This document shows, piece after piece, positions 1 through 8,682 of a DNA stretch of 64,000 nt (position 1 is the stretch's first letter; every line of letters starts with the position of its first letter). This DNA is from Cohaesibacter sp. GTDB taxonomy: Bacteria > Pseudomonadota > Alphaproteobacteria > Rhizobiales > Cohaesibacteraceae. The stretch spans positions 62,001 to 126,000 of the forward strand of contig JAOAQZ010000018.1 in NCBI GenBank assembly GCA_025210795.1, in the 5' to 3' direction. The notes below the pieces were generated by a model, which was not told the origin of the DNA, did no database searches, and saw only the letters and a list, made by a program, of their open reading frames with translations. Both the position numbers and the translations under genes were made by a program.

Positions 1-1413
1 GAAGACACTGCTCTTTCCACCAATCTGGAAGCCGCTGAAGAAATTTCCCGCCAGTTGCGCCTGCGCGACTTGGCTGGCCTAGTTGTGATTGACTTCATCG
101 ATATGGAAGAAAAGCGCAACAACCGTGCCGTGGAAAAGCGCCTCAAAGATTGCCTGAAATCTGACCGCGCCCGCATTCAGGTGGGCCGCATTTCGCATTT
201 CGGACTGATGGAAATGTCCCGTCAGCGCATTCGCACCGGCGTGCTGGAAAGCACCATGGACCCCTGCCCGCATTGCCATGGCACCGGCCATGTGCGTGCA
301 GCAGCATCTGTGGCTCTTCTGGTACTGCGCACAATCGAAGATCACTTGCTGCGCGGTGTTGCTCATCATCTGCTGGTCAAGACTCGCACCAATGTTGCTC
401 TTTATATCCTCAACCAGAAGCGCCAGAATCTGGCCGAGCTGGAAACGCGCTTTGGTGTGAACATCACCATCGAGGTTGAAGAAAATCTTGAAGGCAAACA
501 TCTGGAGATTGAACGTGGCGAGCCTTTGGATAAGCCGGTTGCGGCAACGCCAACCGTCTCCATGCTCACAACCGACAAGCTGATTGCCGACGAAGACAGC
601 GAAGAGGACGAGCGTCAGGAGCAGGAAAGCGAATCCAGCTCCAAAAAACGTCGTCGCCGTCGCCGCCGCAAAAAGCCTTCCTCTGCCGAGCATCGCGCAG
701 AGAATGCAGCTGAAGACGGATCTGATAGCGAGACGGACGAAAACACGCCAGAATCCGGCACTCAAGAAGATGAAGGCAGTGTAAGCGAAGCCTCAGCCGA
801 GAGTGCGAGCGCGGATGAGGACGAGAAGCCGAAGAAAAGCCGCCGTCGCGGTCGTCGTGGTGGACGCCGCAACCGTCGCAACCGGTCTTCTGATGAAGAA
901 AATACGGTTGAAGCAGAAGCTGGTGAAAGCTCAGAAAACGCCGAAGCTGCATCTGAAGGCAGCGACGCTGAAGCAAAAAGCACGCCTGAAAGCGCGCCGG
1001 AAGCAGCAACTGCCGAGGCTGCTCCAAGCGAGACCGCAGAAGCTGAAAGCTCCGATGCTGTAACGGACGATGGCCCAGCCCTTGAAACCGAAGCAGCCCC
1101 TGAAACCAAAAGCGCAAGCCCTGCCGAGTCACCCGAAGGGGAAGCCGAGGTTCCTCCTGTTGAGGCTGAAGCAAGCGCTGAAAGCACTGAGCCGCAAGAC
1201 GCGCCAGCTCAAGAAGCAGGCGCTTCACAAGAAGAGACAGCGGAGGCTGAAGGCGCACCGGTAGAAACCTCTCAAAGTCAAGCAAACCCTGCCCCTGAGC
1301 AAGAGGCCCAAGCAGCCGATGCCCCACAAGAAGAGGCAAAAGCTGAAAAAACCAAAGAAGAAGAGCCACGCCCCAAACGCTCGGGCTGGTGGCAGAGAAG
1401 CGGCTTTCTTTAA
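1..1413 (+). CDS. rne: Ribonuclease E, C-terminal part (5' end outside window)
   Basis: The frame is already open at base 1, so this is the 3' part of a longer gene. It encodes the end of the RNase E/G catalytic core: the segment VVIDFIDME carries the second catalytic Asp (Asp346 of E. coli RNase E), then RARIQVGRISHFGLMEMSRQR, then the Zn-link CPHCHGTG (C-P-x-C) that joins protomers. After about 180 residues the protein turns into a long low-complexity tail: Arg/Lys clusters (around bases 640-675 and 835-885) alternate with Glu/Ala/Ser-rich stretches, ending in RSGWWQRSGFL. Such disordered tails act as the degradosome and RNA-binding scaffold in the family. RNase E starts decay and processing of most mRNA, rRNA and tRNA precursors. 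A strong terminator follows. Confidence 0.95.
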   Translation, partial: EDTALSTNLEAAEEISRQLRLRDLAGLVVIDFIDMEEKRNNRAVEKRLKDCLKSDRARIQVGRISHFGLMEMSRQRIRTGVLESTMDPCPHCHGTGHVRAAASVALLVLRTIEDHLLRGVAHHLLVKTRTNVALYILNQKRQNLAELETRFGVNITIEVEENLEGKHLEIERGEPLDKPVAATPTVSMLTTDKLIADEDSEEDERQEQESESSSKKRRRRRRRKKPSSAEHRAENAAEDGSDSETDENTPESGTQEDEGSVSEASAESASADEDEKPKKSRRRGRRGGRRNRRNRSSDEENTVEAEAGESSENAEAASEGSDAEAKSTPESAPEAATAEAAPSETAEAESSDAVTDDGPALETEAAPETKSASPAESPEGEAEVPPVEAEASAESTEPQDAPAQEAGASQEETAEAEGAPVETSQSQANPAPEQEAQAADAPQEEAKAEKTKEEEPRPKRSGWWQRSGFL

Positions 1414-1440
1414 GCCCTAATCTTCTTTAGTACCAAACAA

Positions 1441-1474
1441 AAAGGCCGCTCATTTCCTTATGAGCGGCCTTTTT
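1441..1474. terminator. Bidirectional intrinsic terminator between rne and the aminotransferase
   Basis: Perfect 12-bp stem (AAAGGCCGCTCA paired with its complement) with an 8-base loop, followed by a T run on the plus strand and preceded by an A run that gives a T run on the minus strand. It lies between two convergent genes and can serve both. Confidence 0.85.
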
Positions 1475-1505
1475 AGTATTCAGTCTCGCAACCAGATCAC
1501 ATGGA

Positions 1506-2657
1506 CTATTTCAGCCAGTGTCCCAGTTGCTTGATGGCCTGTTCCATGGCCTCAAAGGTGCCAGCAAAAGACAAACGAACATATTGCCCACCGCGCTCAA
1601 CATCAAAATCAGCGCCCGGTGTGATCGCCACTTTGGCCTCGGCCAGAGACCGCCGGGCAAAGTCCATGGAATCATTCGTCAGGTTGCTGACATTGGTATA
1701 GACGTAAAAAGCACCATCCATGGGCATGAAGTTGCCCAACCCGATCTTTGGCAATTCAGCCATCAAAAAATCACGGTTTTTGGCATAGCCCGCCTTGATG
1801 GCCTCTAGCTCATCCCGCGCATCAAAAGCAGAAATGGCCGCGACTTGCGAGAGCATGGGCGCGGAGATGTAAAGACTCTGCCCCAAACACTCAACCGAGC
1901 GCAAAGCCTTCTCTGGCAGCACCATCCAGCCAATGCGCCAGCCGGTCATGCAATAATATTTGGAGAAAGAATTGATGATGACGGCATTGGGGGAATAGCG
2001 CAGCGCGCATTCGGCCTTTTTGCCATATTCAAGGCCGTGATAGATTTCATCAGAAATGAACCAGATCCCCAATTCCTCACATGTCTCAATCACAGCCTTC
2101 AGCGCCTCAGGCTCCATGATAGTACCAGAAGGATTGGCAGGGCTGGCAATCAGAACCCCTTTTACTGGCTCCCTGGCATGTGCTGCGCGAATGGCCTCGG
2201 GCGTCAGGCACCACCGATCTTGGGCATGGGTTTCAATCTCAACAACAGACAGACCCAGCGCCCCTAAAATATTGCGATAAGCGGGATAACCCGGCGTTGG
2301 CAAAATCACCCGATCCCCCGCTTCAAAAAGAGCAAGAAAGGCAAGATTAAAGCCAGCGCTTGAACCGGTCGTCACCGCAATGCGAGAGGGAGACACCTCC
2401 AGCCCGTGATGATCGGAATAATAGCGCGCAATCCTTTCGCGCAAAGGGGCCAGCCCCATCGCATCGGTATAGCCAATGCGCCCGTCACGAAGCGCCTGGG
2501 CTGCCGCCTCGCGCACCAAAGCAGGTGCTGGAGCACCCGGTTGCCCCACCTCCATATGGACCACATCCTGCCCACCCGCTTCCAGCTTGTTGGCCTGTGC
2601 CATAACATCCATCGCCAGAAACGGCTGAATTGCGCCGCGATTTGAGGTGGTAAGCAT
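1506..2657 (-). CDS. PLP-dependent aminotransferase, class I/II (fold type I)
   Basis: A 383-residue cytosolic aminotransferase of the AspC/DapL-like class I family. Visible motifs: YTDAMGLAPLRERIA near residue 65, the TTGSSAGF phosphate-binding turn near 97, SPANPSGT near 173 (the conserved Asn that touches PLP), SDEIYHGLEY near 203 (Asp and Tyr contacting the cofactor), and SFSKYYCMTGWRIGW with the Schiff-base lysine at about 233. The ARG of the substrate carboxylate site is likely the one in YVRLSF near the end. The substrate cannot be read from sequence; many such alphaproteobacterial proteins are annotated only as aminotransferases. ATG start with a GGAT-type ribosome site. It is divergent from the M48 protease gene and convergent with rne. 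Confidence 0.9.
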   Translation of the reverse strand: MLTTSNRGAIQPFLAMDVMAQANKLEAGGQDVVHMEVGQPGAPAPALVREAAAQALRDGRIGYTDAMGLAPLRERIARYYSDHHGLEVSPSRIAVTTGSSAGFNLAFLALFEAGDRVILPTPGYPAYRNILGALGLSVVEIETHAQDRWCLTPEAIRAAHAREPVKGVLIASPANPSGTIMEPEALKAVIETCEELGIWFISDEIYHGLEYGKKAECALRYSPNAVIINSFSKYYCMTGWRIGWMVLPEKALRSVECLGQSLYISAPMLSQVAAISAFDARDELEAIKAGYAKNRDFLMAELPKIGLGNFMPMDGAFYVYTNVSNLTNDSMDFARRSLAEAKVAITPGADFDVERGGQYVRLSFAGTFEAMEQAIKQLGHWLK

Positions 2658-2797
2658 AGCGCTTTATCCTTTGTGTAAATGTGTTCCATATGCCATATTT
2701 TGACCTTTCCGCACTGGCAAGATGACGCCAGAAATTGCAGTAGAACAGACTATGGCAGCAAGACAGAGGCCCTCTAGGACTAGATGGCCGAACAGGC

Positions 2798-4249
2798 ATG
2801 GGATCGTACCAAATGGTTGACATAACAGACATCCGTTCAATTGGCAAAGCCCCACAACATTGTGGCAAACGGCATGCACAATCCCTGTTCACCTCATCTC
2901 TTTGCGTCCTGTTCGCACTGGTCACCATCCTCAGTTCTTTTGCGGCCACAACCAGCGCGGAAGCGCAAGGAAGAAAGATCCGCCTTGTACGCGATGCGGA
3001 AACCGAGGAATTGATTCGCGACTATGCCCGCCCGATTTTCAAGGCAGCCGGCCTCAAGCCACGCAATGTGCGTATTCATCTAATCAATGACGGGGCCTTT
3101 AATGCCTTTGTGGTTGATTCCAAACGCATGTTCATCAATACCGGCACATTGATTACCTCCAAAACTCCCAATGAAGTAATTGGCGTCATCGCCCATGAAA
3201 CTGGGCATATTGCAGGCGGGCATCTGGTGCGGCTACGTCAAGCCATGCGCGAAGCCCAAACCCTTGCCGCAATCTCAATGCTGCTTGGCGCAGGCGCTGC
3301 TGCTGCCGGTGTTGCCTCTCGTCAGGATGGAGCAGTGCAAGTTGGTGCAGGCATTGCGGGCTCTGCTGGCGCCCTTGCTCAACGCACCTTCCTTGCCTAT
3401 GCCCGAACAGAGGAAGTGGCAGCCGACCGCGCAGCCTATCGCTATCTGGAGCGCACAGGTCAATCAACCAAAGGCATGCTGACAACTTTTTCCCGCTTTG
3501 CCGATCAGGCTCTTTTTTCCTCTCGCCATATTGATCCTTACATCCAGTCCCATCCCCTTCCCCGTGACCGGATTAGCCAACTGGAAAGACTGGCAAAAAA
3601 GAGCCGGCACTATAACAAGCGCGATAGCCAAAGCCTGCAAATGCGCCACACAATGATTCGTGCCAAGCTGGCCGCTTTCACGCAAAGTCCAAGACGTGTC
3701 AGCCGCACCTATAAGGGCAATGATCTACCGTCCCAATATGCGCGCGCGATTACAACCTATCGTCTTGGCAATCACAAAAAAGCAATCAAACTGGTTGATG
3801 GCCTGTTGCGCGCTCAACCTAACAATGCCTATTTCTGGGAATTGAAAGGCCAGTTCCTGATGGAAACCGGCTCTCCTGCCAAAGCCATTGCGCCTTTAAA
3901 CAAAGCCGTGTCACTCAAGCCCAAAAGCAGTCTTTTGCGGGTCATGCTTGGTCAGGCCATGGTATCAAGCGGTTCAAAAAGCACCTATAAACAAGCTGTT
4001 ACCCATCTGCGCCGCGGACTTCAGCACGATCCAGACCTCGCGATCGGATATCGTTTTCTCGCTCAAGCCTATAATGCGCTGGGCAATCGGGCCTTGGCAG
4101 AATTGGCAACCGCTAACGGCCATTTCGCCCGAGGGGATATCGGGGGAGCAAAAGCCCTTGCCAAGCGGGCCAAAAAGAAGCTGAGACGCGGCAGCCCCGA
4201 ATGGCTGCAAGCTGAAGATATCCTTCTCTATAAAAAGCCCAAAATCTAA
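2798..4249 (+). CDS. Periplasmic M48 family metalloprotease with TPR-like C-terminal repeats (BepA/YfgC-like)
   Basis: A 483-residue exported protease. A hydrophobic segment at about residues 30-50 ending ATTSAEA is a likely signal peptide with an unusually long N-region; a start five codons later (base 2813) is also possible. The zinc site is clear: HETGH at residues 133-137 supplies two His and the catalytic Glu, and EVAAD near 206 supplies the third ligand. A Gly/Ala-rich hydrophobic stretch (about 158-195) lies between them, as in this family. The C-terminal third (about 310-480) is helical with repeats such as NNAYFWELKGQFLMETG and LAIGYRFLAQAYNALGN that look like TPR units. Related BepA degrades or matures misassembled LptD and other outer-membrane proteins, so a role in envelope quality control is the best inference. 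Confidence 0.9.
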   Translation: MGSYQMVDITDIRSIGKAPQHCGKRHAQSLFTSSLCVLFALVTILSSFAATTSAEAQGRKIRLVRDAETEELIRDYARPIFKAAGLKPRNVRIHLINDGAFNAFVVDSKRMFINTGTLITSKTPNEVIGVIAHETGHIAGGHLVRLRQAMREAQTLAAISMLLGAGAAAAGVASRQDGAVQVGAGIAGSAGALAQRTFLAYARTEEVAADRAAYRYLERTGQSTKGMLTTFSRFADQALFSSRHIDPYIQSHPLPRDRISQLERLAKKSRHYNKRDSQSLQMRHTMIRAKLAAFTQSPRRVSRTYKGNDLPSQYARAITTYRLGNHKKAIKLVDGLLRAQPNNAYFWELKGQFLMETGSPAKAIAPLNKAVSLKPKSSLLRVMLGQAMVSSGSKSTYKQAVTHLRRGLQHDPDLAIGYRFLAQAYNALGNRALAELATANGHFARGDIGGAKALAKRAKKKLRRGSPEWLQAEDILLYKKPKI

Positions 4250-4317
4250 ACCACGATCCAAGGGACCCCACAGTCATCCGGCCAAAAGCACCAAAGGGGC
4301 ACATCACCACAGCCCAA

Positions 4318-4334
4318 TGTGACAGACCGTCACA
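4318..4334. promoter_or_regulatory. Inverted repeat TGTGAC-N5-GTCACA upstream of the DsbA-like gene
   Basis: A perfect 6-bp inverted repeat with a 5-base spacer, centred about 115 bases before the start of the next gene. It resembles a dimeric-regulator operator. It is not a canonical CRP site, because the TGTGA and TCACA halves are 7 rather than 6 bases apart. The regulator is unknown. Confidence 0.3.
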
Positions 4335-4440
4335 ATTTGGTGAAACAGTCGTTTTACAGCAGCAAAAGATCAGCTTCTCGGCTATGGTCTCCCAAACCGC
4401 CAGCGCTCTGGCCTCAAACACCAATCAAGGATGCTCTCTC

Positions 4441-5220
4441 ATGCGCCTTTTCTCAATGCTTTGTGCAGGCTTCATCAGCCTTGGTCTGCTTGGCAGCCCT
4501 GCTCAGTCAGCAGAATTTTCTGACAGCCAAAAAACTGAAATTGAAAAAATCGTCGTGGATTACCTTCTGGAAAATCCCGATCTGATGCGCAAGGTTTTTG
4601 GTATTTTGCAAAAGCAGGATGAAGAACGCGCCATGGCCGCCCAGCACGCACAGGCGCAAAAGGCAAAGCTTACCCTGACAGAGAAGAAAGACCTGATCTT
4701 CAACGCCAAAGGGGATGCTGTTGTTGGCAATGCCGAAGGCGATGTCACCATGGTTGAATTCCTTGATTATAATTGTGGCTTCTGCAAACGCGCTTTTGCC
4801 AACATGCTGGAGCTGATGGAAAAAGACAAAAAGCTGCGCATCGTGATCAAGGAATGGCCAGTGCTTGGCCCACCCTCCATGGAAGCTGGCCTCGTTGCTG
4901 TTGCCGTGCAGAAAACCGATCCATCCAAATATTGGGATTTCCATAAAGGCATGATGACCTTGCGCGGGCTGGCGAACAAAGAAAGCGCCCTGCGCGTGGC
5001 CGAAAAAGTTGGCCTTGATCGTACCAAACTTGAAAAGCTGGTTGATGACCCTGCAACTCTTGACCCGATCAAAGCCTCTTATGCTCTGGCTGAAGAGCTG
5101 GGCCTGACCGGCACGCCCGCTTATGTGATCGGTGAGGAATTGATTCCCGGTGCTGTGGATACAAGCGTATTGCGCGACAAAATCAAACTTGCCCGAGATT
5201 GCGGTTCCACCTCTTGCTAA
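4441..5220 (+). CDS. DsbA family thiol:disulfide oxidoreductase (exported)
   Basis: A 259-residue protein with an N-terminal signal peptide (MRLFSMLCAGFISLGLLG, cut likely after AQSA). Residues 26-95 form a charged helical N-domain with LLENPDLMRKVFGIL, as in the DsbA-like proteins with an N-terminal helical extension. The thioredoxin fold follows: VTMVEFLDYNCGFCKRAF holds the CxxC site (Cys112 and Cys115, CGFC), and TGTPAYVIG carries the cis-proline. Two more Cys sit at the extreme C-terminus (CGSTSC), which might form a second redox pair. I chose the ATG at 4441 because AAGGA lies about 10 bases upstream and the signal peptide starts there; an in-frame ATG at 4384 would add an unlikely leader. 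Its role is making or shuffling disulfides in periplasmic proteins. Confidence 0.9.
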   Translation: MRLFSMLCAGFISLGLLGSPAQSAEFSDSQKTEIEKIVVDYLLENPDLMRKVFGILQKQDEERAMAAQHAQAQKAKLTLTEKKDLIFNAKGDAVVGNAEGDVTMVEFLDYNCGFCKRAFANMLELMEKDKKLRIVIKEWPVLGPPSMEAGLVAVAVQKTDPSKYWDFHKGMMTLRGLANKESALRVAEKVGLDRTKLEKLVDDPATLDPIKASYALAEELGLTGTPAYVIGEELIPGAVDTSVLRDKIKLARDCGSTSC

Positions 5221-5525
5221 AGACCGGTTAAACCTGTTGTGTCAAAGCCATGTGGGCCGAATTTTCGCTCGCGCCCTCGTGCATTTGTCACCAAACAGGC
5301 CACAATTGGCAAAACAAACCTGATTTTGGGCTGAAAGGCGTTGACCATCGCTTTTCAGCCCTTTTCAGTCTTAGACGAAACGCCTATAACACATCAGATA
5401 CTTGTTCACCTTGCTGAGGGCGGTTTCTACCCTCCGCCATAATGCAGACAGGGTTGAGGGCTAATCAAAACAACATGGGATGACCCAGTTCTTTTGAGAG
5501 GGCTCGTAATTTGGTGGAATCGTCA
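5221..5525. other. Intergenic region between dsbA-like and aroQ
   Basis: No plausible coding sequence. It contains an intrinsic terminator (separate entry) in its first half; the remaining roughly 150 bases presumably hold the aroQ-accB-accC promoter, but I could not pick out convincing -35/-10 boxes. Confidence 0.5.
5328..5366 (+). terminator. Intrinsic terminator of the DsbA-like gene
   Basis: A 13-bp stem (GGGCTGAAAGGCG against CGCTTTTCAGCCC, with one G-T wobble), an 8-base loop, and TTTTC after it. Confidence 0.75.
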
Positions 5526-5975
5526 ATGAGTAAAGAAATTTTCGTCCTCAATGGCCCAAATCTAAATAAGCTGGGCACGCGCGAGCCGGAAATTTATGGT
5601 TCCCTCACTTTGGCTGATATCGAGAAGCAATGTATGGACAAGGCGGCCAGCCTTGGGCTTACCCTCACCTTCCGCCAATCCAATCATGAAGGGGATCTGG
5701 TTGACTGGATTCAGGAAGCGGCTGAAAAGAAAGCGGCCCTGATCATCAATCCAGCTGCCTACACCCATACCTCGGTCGCCCTGCAAGATGCCATCAAAGC
5801 TGGCGGCATACCAACAATCGAGGTCCACCTCTCTAATATTCATGCAAGAGAATCCTTTCGCCACAAATCCTTCGTCTCGCCAGTGGCGATTGGCGTGATT
5901 TGCGGCCTGGGTGCCCAAGGTTACAACCTTGCACTGGATGCACTTGCTACCCATCTGAAACAAGATAACGACTAA
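5526..5975 (+). CDS. aroQ: 3-dehydroquinate dehydratase, type II
   Basis: A 149-residue enzyme that converts 3-dehydroquinate to 3-dehydroshikimate in the shikimate pathway; type II enzymes form dodecamers. The family signature is complete: [20 protein letters not shown] at the N-terminus (with the catalytic Tyr), [12 protein letters not shown] in the middle, and [18 protein letters not shown] with the catalytic His and substrate-binding Arg. The ATG at 5526 gives the usual family N-terminus and has GGTGG about 8 bases upstream; a TTG five codons earlier is in frame but less likely. It is followed after 41 bases by accB, so it probably heads an aroQ-accB-accC operon, an order common in alphaproteobacteria. 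Confidence 0.96.
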   Translation: MSKEIFVLNGPNLNKLGTREPEIYGSLTLADIEKQCMDKAASLGLTLTFRQSNHEGDLVDWIQEAAEKKAALIINPAAYTHTSVALQDAIKAGGIPTIEVHLSNIHARESFRHKSFVSPVAIGVICGLGAQGYNLALDALATHLKQDND

Positions 5976-6016
5976 CCGGGCGCATTAACGGCACCGATAC
6001 TGACGGAAACCTGAAG

Positions 6017-6511
6017 ATGACAAAAGAAAAAAACAAGCTTGATCCGGATTTCATTCGCCAATTGGCTGAATTGGTTCAATCAACTGATCTGACCGAGATC
6101 GAGGTTGAGCAGGATGATTTGCGTATTCGCGTCGCCCGTGAGGTGGTCATCCAACAGGCAGCCATTGCAGCCCCTGCCATCGCCGCAGCTCCTGCTCCTG
6201 TGGCAGCTGCCGCCCCTGCACCTGCTGCAGCACCAGCACAAGATGCTGCTCCCGCTGCAAGTTCCGATCATGATCTCTCCAACGCCGTGCGCTCACCAAT
6301 GGTAGGCACCGCCTATATGTCACCAGAGCCCGGCGCAGCCGCATTCATCTCTGTTGGTGATCAGGTGCGCGAAGGCCAGACCCTTATGATCGTTGAAGCG
6401 ATGAAAACCATGAACCATATCCCTGCAACCAAATCCGGCAAAGTCACTGCTATTTTGGTTGAGGATGCTCAGCCGGTTGAATATGACGAGCCGCTCATCA
6501 TCATCGCATAA
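6017..6511 (+). CDS. accB: Acetyl-CoA carboxylase, biotin carboxyl carrier protein
   Basis: A 164-residue carrier subunit of acetyl-CoA carboxylase, which supplies malonyl-CoA for fatty acid synthesis. The N-terminal domain (about residues 5-45) is followed by an Ala/Pro-rich flexible linker (about 48-82) and the biotinyl domain (about 88-164). The biotin-accepting lysine is Lys130 in [13 protein letters not shown]; the Thr after it, where E. coli has Met, is common in this class of bacteria. [15 protein letters not shown] opens the biotinyl domain, as expected. A GGAAACCTGAAG ribosome site precedes the ATG. It lies 22 bases before accC, which adds CO2 to the biotin. Confidence 0.96.
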   Translation: MTKEKNKLDPDFIRQLAELVQSTDLTEIEVEQDDLRIRVAREVVIQQAAIAAPAIAAAPAPVAAAAPAPAAAPAQDAAPAASSDHDLSNAVRSPMVGTAYMSPEPGAAAFISVGDQVREGQTLMIVEAMKTMNHIPATKSGKVTAILVEDAQPVEYDEPLIIIA

Positions 6512-6533
6512 CCACCACGTTTAGGGGAACCTC

Positions 6534-7886
6534 ATGTTTTCAAAGGTGTTGATTGCCAACCGTGGTGAAATTGCCCTGCGCGTGCTTCGCGCCTGTAAAG
6601 AGCTGGGCATTCAGACGGTTGCTGTTCATTCTACCGCAGATGCCGAAGCCATGCATGTCAAGCTGGCTGACGAATCTGTCTGTATCGGCCCTCCAATGGC
6701 GCGCGACAGTTATCTGAACATTCCGCAAATTCTTGCAGCTTGCGAGATTACCGGAGCTGACGCTGTCCATCCCGGCTATGGCTTCCTGTCTGAAAATGCC
6801 CGCTTTGCCGATATTCTGGATGCTCATAACATCCAGTTCATTGGCCCAAGCGCCGAGCATATCCGCGTTATGGGTGACAAGATTGCCGCCAAGCAAACCG
6901 CACAGCGTCTGGGCATTCCGGTTGTACCAGGCTCTGAAGGTGGCGTGGATACTCCAGAAGATGCCAAACGGGTCTCTGCCGAAATGGGCTATCCCGTTCT
7001 GATCAAGGCTGCCTCTGGCGGCGGCGGTAAAGGCATGCAGGTCGTCCATAGCGAAGACCAGATTGAACTGGCCTTTACCACAGCCCGCTCCGAAGCGGCT
7101 GCCAACTTTGGTGATGATACGGTCTATATCGAGAAATATCTCGCCAAACCGCGCCATATTGAAGTGCAGGTCATGGGCGATGGCAAGGGCCACGCCATCC
7201 ATCTTGGTGAGCGTGATTGCTCCTTGCAGCGTCGCCACCAGAAGGTATGGGAAGAAGCCCGCTCTCCGGCTCTCAACGAAGAAGCTCAGGCAAAAATCGG
7301 CCAGATCTGCGCTGATGCCATGAAAGGGCTTGGTTATTCCGGTGCCGGCACCATCGAATTTCTCTATGAAGACGGGGAATTCTACTTCATCGAGATGAAT
7401 ACCCGCCTGCAGGTGGAGCATCCCGTAACTGAAATGATCACCCGGATTGATCTGGTCAACGAGCAGCTCAAAGTAGCTTCTGGTGCCGGTCTTGAGATCA
7501 AACAGGAAGATGTGCGCTTCCATGGCCATGCCATCGAATGCCGCATCAATGCGGAAAATGCCCAGACCTTCATGCCGTCTCCGGGCAAAATCTCCCATTA
7601 CCATCCCCCCGGTGGCTTGGGCGTTCGGGTGGATTCAGGCGTCTATCAAGGCTATTCAATCCCGCCTTATTACGATTCCCTGATCGGCAAGCTGATCGTA
7701 ACCGGCCGGAACCGTGTTGAGTGCATGATGCGCCTGCGTCGTGCCCTTGATGAGTTCGTCATTGATGGTATCCAAACCACAATCCCGCTTTTCCGCGATC
7801 TGGTCGACAATGCAGACATTGCCAATGGCGCCTATGACATCCACTGGCTGGAAAACTATCTCGACAAAACAACCATCGAGATCTGA
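6534..7886 (+). CDS. accC: Acetyl-CoA carboxylase, biotin carboxylase subunit
   Basis: A 450-residue ATP-grasp enzyme that carboxylates the biotin on AccB using ATP and bicarbonate. Seen in order: the N-terminal biotin carboxylase domain beginning FSKVLIANRGEIALRVLRACKE, the HPGYGFLSENA motif near residue 77, the glycine-rich ATP loop KAASGGGGKGM near 160, the RDCSLQRRHQKV segment near 230 that binds bicarbonate and ADP, the EFLYEDGEFYFIEMNTRLQVEHPVTE metal/catalytic segment near 275, and the C-terminal domain with ECRINAE near 340. Length matches the family (about 450). GGGGAACCTC lies just before the ATG. It is the last gene of the aroQ-accB-accC unit, since a strong terminator follows within 30 bases. 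Confidence 0.97.
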   Translation: MFSKVLIANRGEIALRVLRACKELGIQTVAVHSTADAEAMHVKLADESVCIGPPMARDSYLNIPQILAACEITGADAVHPGYGFLSENARFADILDAHNIQFIGPSAEHIRVMGDKIAAKQTAQRLGIPVVPGSEGGVDTPEDAKRVSAEMGYPVLIKAASGGGGKGMQVVHSEDQIELAFTTARSEAAANFGDDTVYIEKYLAKPRHIEVQVMGDGKGHAIHLGERDCSLQRRHQKVWEEARSPALNEEAQAKIGQICADAMKGLGYSGAGTIEFLYEDGEFYFIEMNTRLQVEHPVTEMITRIDLVNEQLKVASGAGLEIKQEDVRFHGHAIECRINAENAQTFMPSPGKISHYHPPGGLGVRVDSGVYQGYSIPPYYDSLIGKLIVTGRNRVECMMRLRRALDEFVIDGIQTTIPLFRDLVDNADIANGAYDIHWLENYLDKTTIEI

Positions 7887-7914
7887 TATGCGCTGCAAAC
7901 CATAAAAACCTTGT

Positions 7915-7954
7915 CAGGCTGCAATCAACACCATGATTGCAGCCTGTTCTGTTT
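7915..7954 (+). terminator. Intrinsic terminator after accC
   Basis: Perfect 13-bp stem (CAGGCTGCAATCA with its complement), 6-base loop, then TTCTGTTT. Its position shows that the aat gene must start downstream of it, not at the upstream in-frame codon near 7911. Confidence 0.85.
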
Positions 7955-8021
7955 GGAGCCATGGTTTAGAGTTGATAGCTTTGACTGCCTCCATCACCAA
8001 AACCAGTTCCTAGAAGCAAGC

Positions 8022-8663
8022 ATGGCCAACGATTCTTCCCGCTCCGAGATGCAAATCACCCCACAAATTCTGCTAAGGGCCTATGCTTGCGGTATCTTCC
8101 CCATGGCGGAAAGCGCTGACGATCCCACCATGATGTGGATCGAGCCAGACATGCGCGGCATCATCCCTCTGGATGACTTTCACATCTCGCGCCGCATGGC
8201 CCGCACGATGCGCACACATCCTTACCAGATCCGGGCAGACAGCAACTTTGGCGCGGTTATGGATCTTTGTGCCGAAACGGCAGCAGACCGCCCCTCCACT
8301 TGGATCAATGCCCAAATTCACGAGCTCTATCGCGCCCTTCATGAAATGGGCTATTGCCATTCGGTCGAGGTTTGGGAGGGGGACGATCTGGTCGGTGGCC
8401 TATATGGGGTCAGTCTGGGCACCGCCTTCTTTGGCGAAAGCATGGTCTCACGACGGCGTGACACATCCAAGATTGCCCTAGTTCATCTGGTCGAGCGCCT
8501 GAAAGCCGGAGGCTATACCCTGCTCGATACCCAATTCATCACCGACCACCTAATCCAGTTCGGAGCGATGGAAATTCCCAAAGATGATTATCATGCCCTG
8601 CTCGATCATGCGATGCAGGCCAATGCAGACTTCTTTGCGATCGACAAAAAAGAGAAGGCTTGA
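8022..8663 (+). CDS. aat: Leucyl/phenylalanyl-tRNA--protein transferase
   Basis: A 213-residue cytosolic enzyme of the N-end rule pathway: it transfers Leu or Phe from tRNA to proteins with N-terminal Arg or Lys, marking them for ClpAP. Recognisable family segments: [14 protein letters not shown] near the start, [65 protein letters not shown] and [21 protein letters not shown] (GxFxGESMFS-like), then [16 protein letters not shown]. The start is chosen after the accC terminator; ATG at 8022 or at 8049 are both possible. The order accB-accC-aat-DUF2155-NDUFA12 is a known alphaproteobacterial neighbourhood. Confidence 0.95.
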   Translation: MANDSSRSEMQITPQILLRAYACGIFPMAESADDPTMMWIEPDMRGIIPLDDFHISRRMARTMRTHPYQIRADSNFGAVMDLCAETAADRPSTWINAQIHELYRALHEMGYCHSVEVWEGDDLVGGLYGVSLGTAFFGESMVSRRRDTSKIALVHLVERLKAGGYTLLDTQFITDHLIQFGAMEIPKDDYHALLDHAMQANADFFAIDKKEKA

Positions 8664-8682
8664 TGCACCCTTGCGCCTAATC

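Noticed and set aside
4318..4334. CRP/FNR binding site
   Set aside because: The TGTGA and TCACA halves are seven bases apart instead of six, so the palindrome does not fit CRP, and the TTGAT halves of FNR are missing.
6540..7604. 354-residue open frame antisense to accC
   Set aside because: accC is unmistakable in the sense frame; the antisense frame is a codon-bias shadow.
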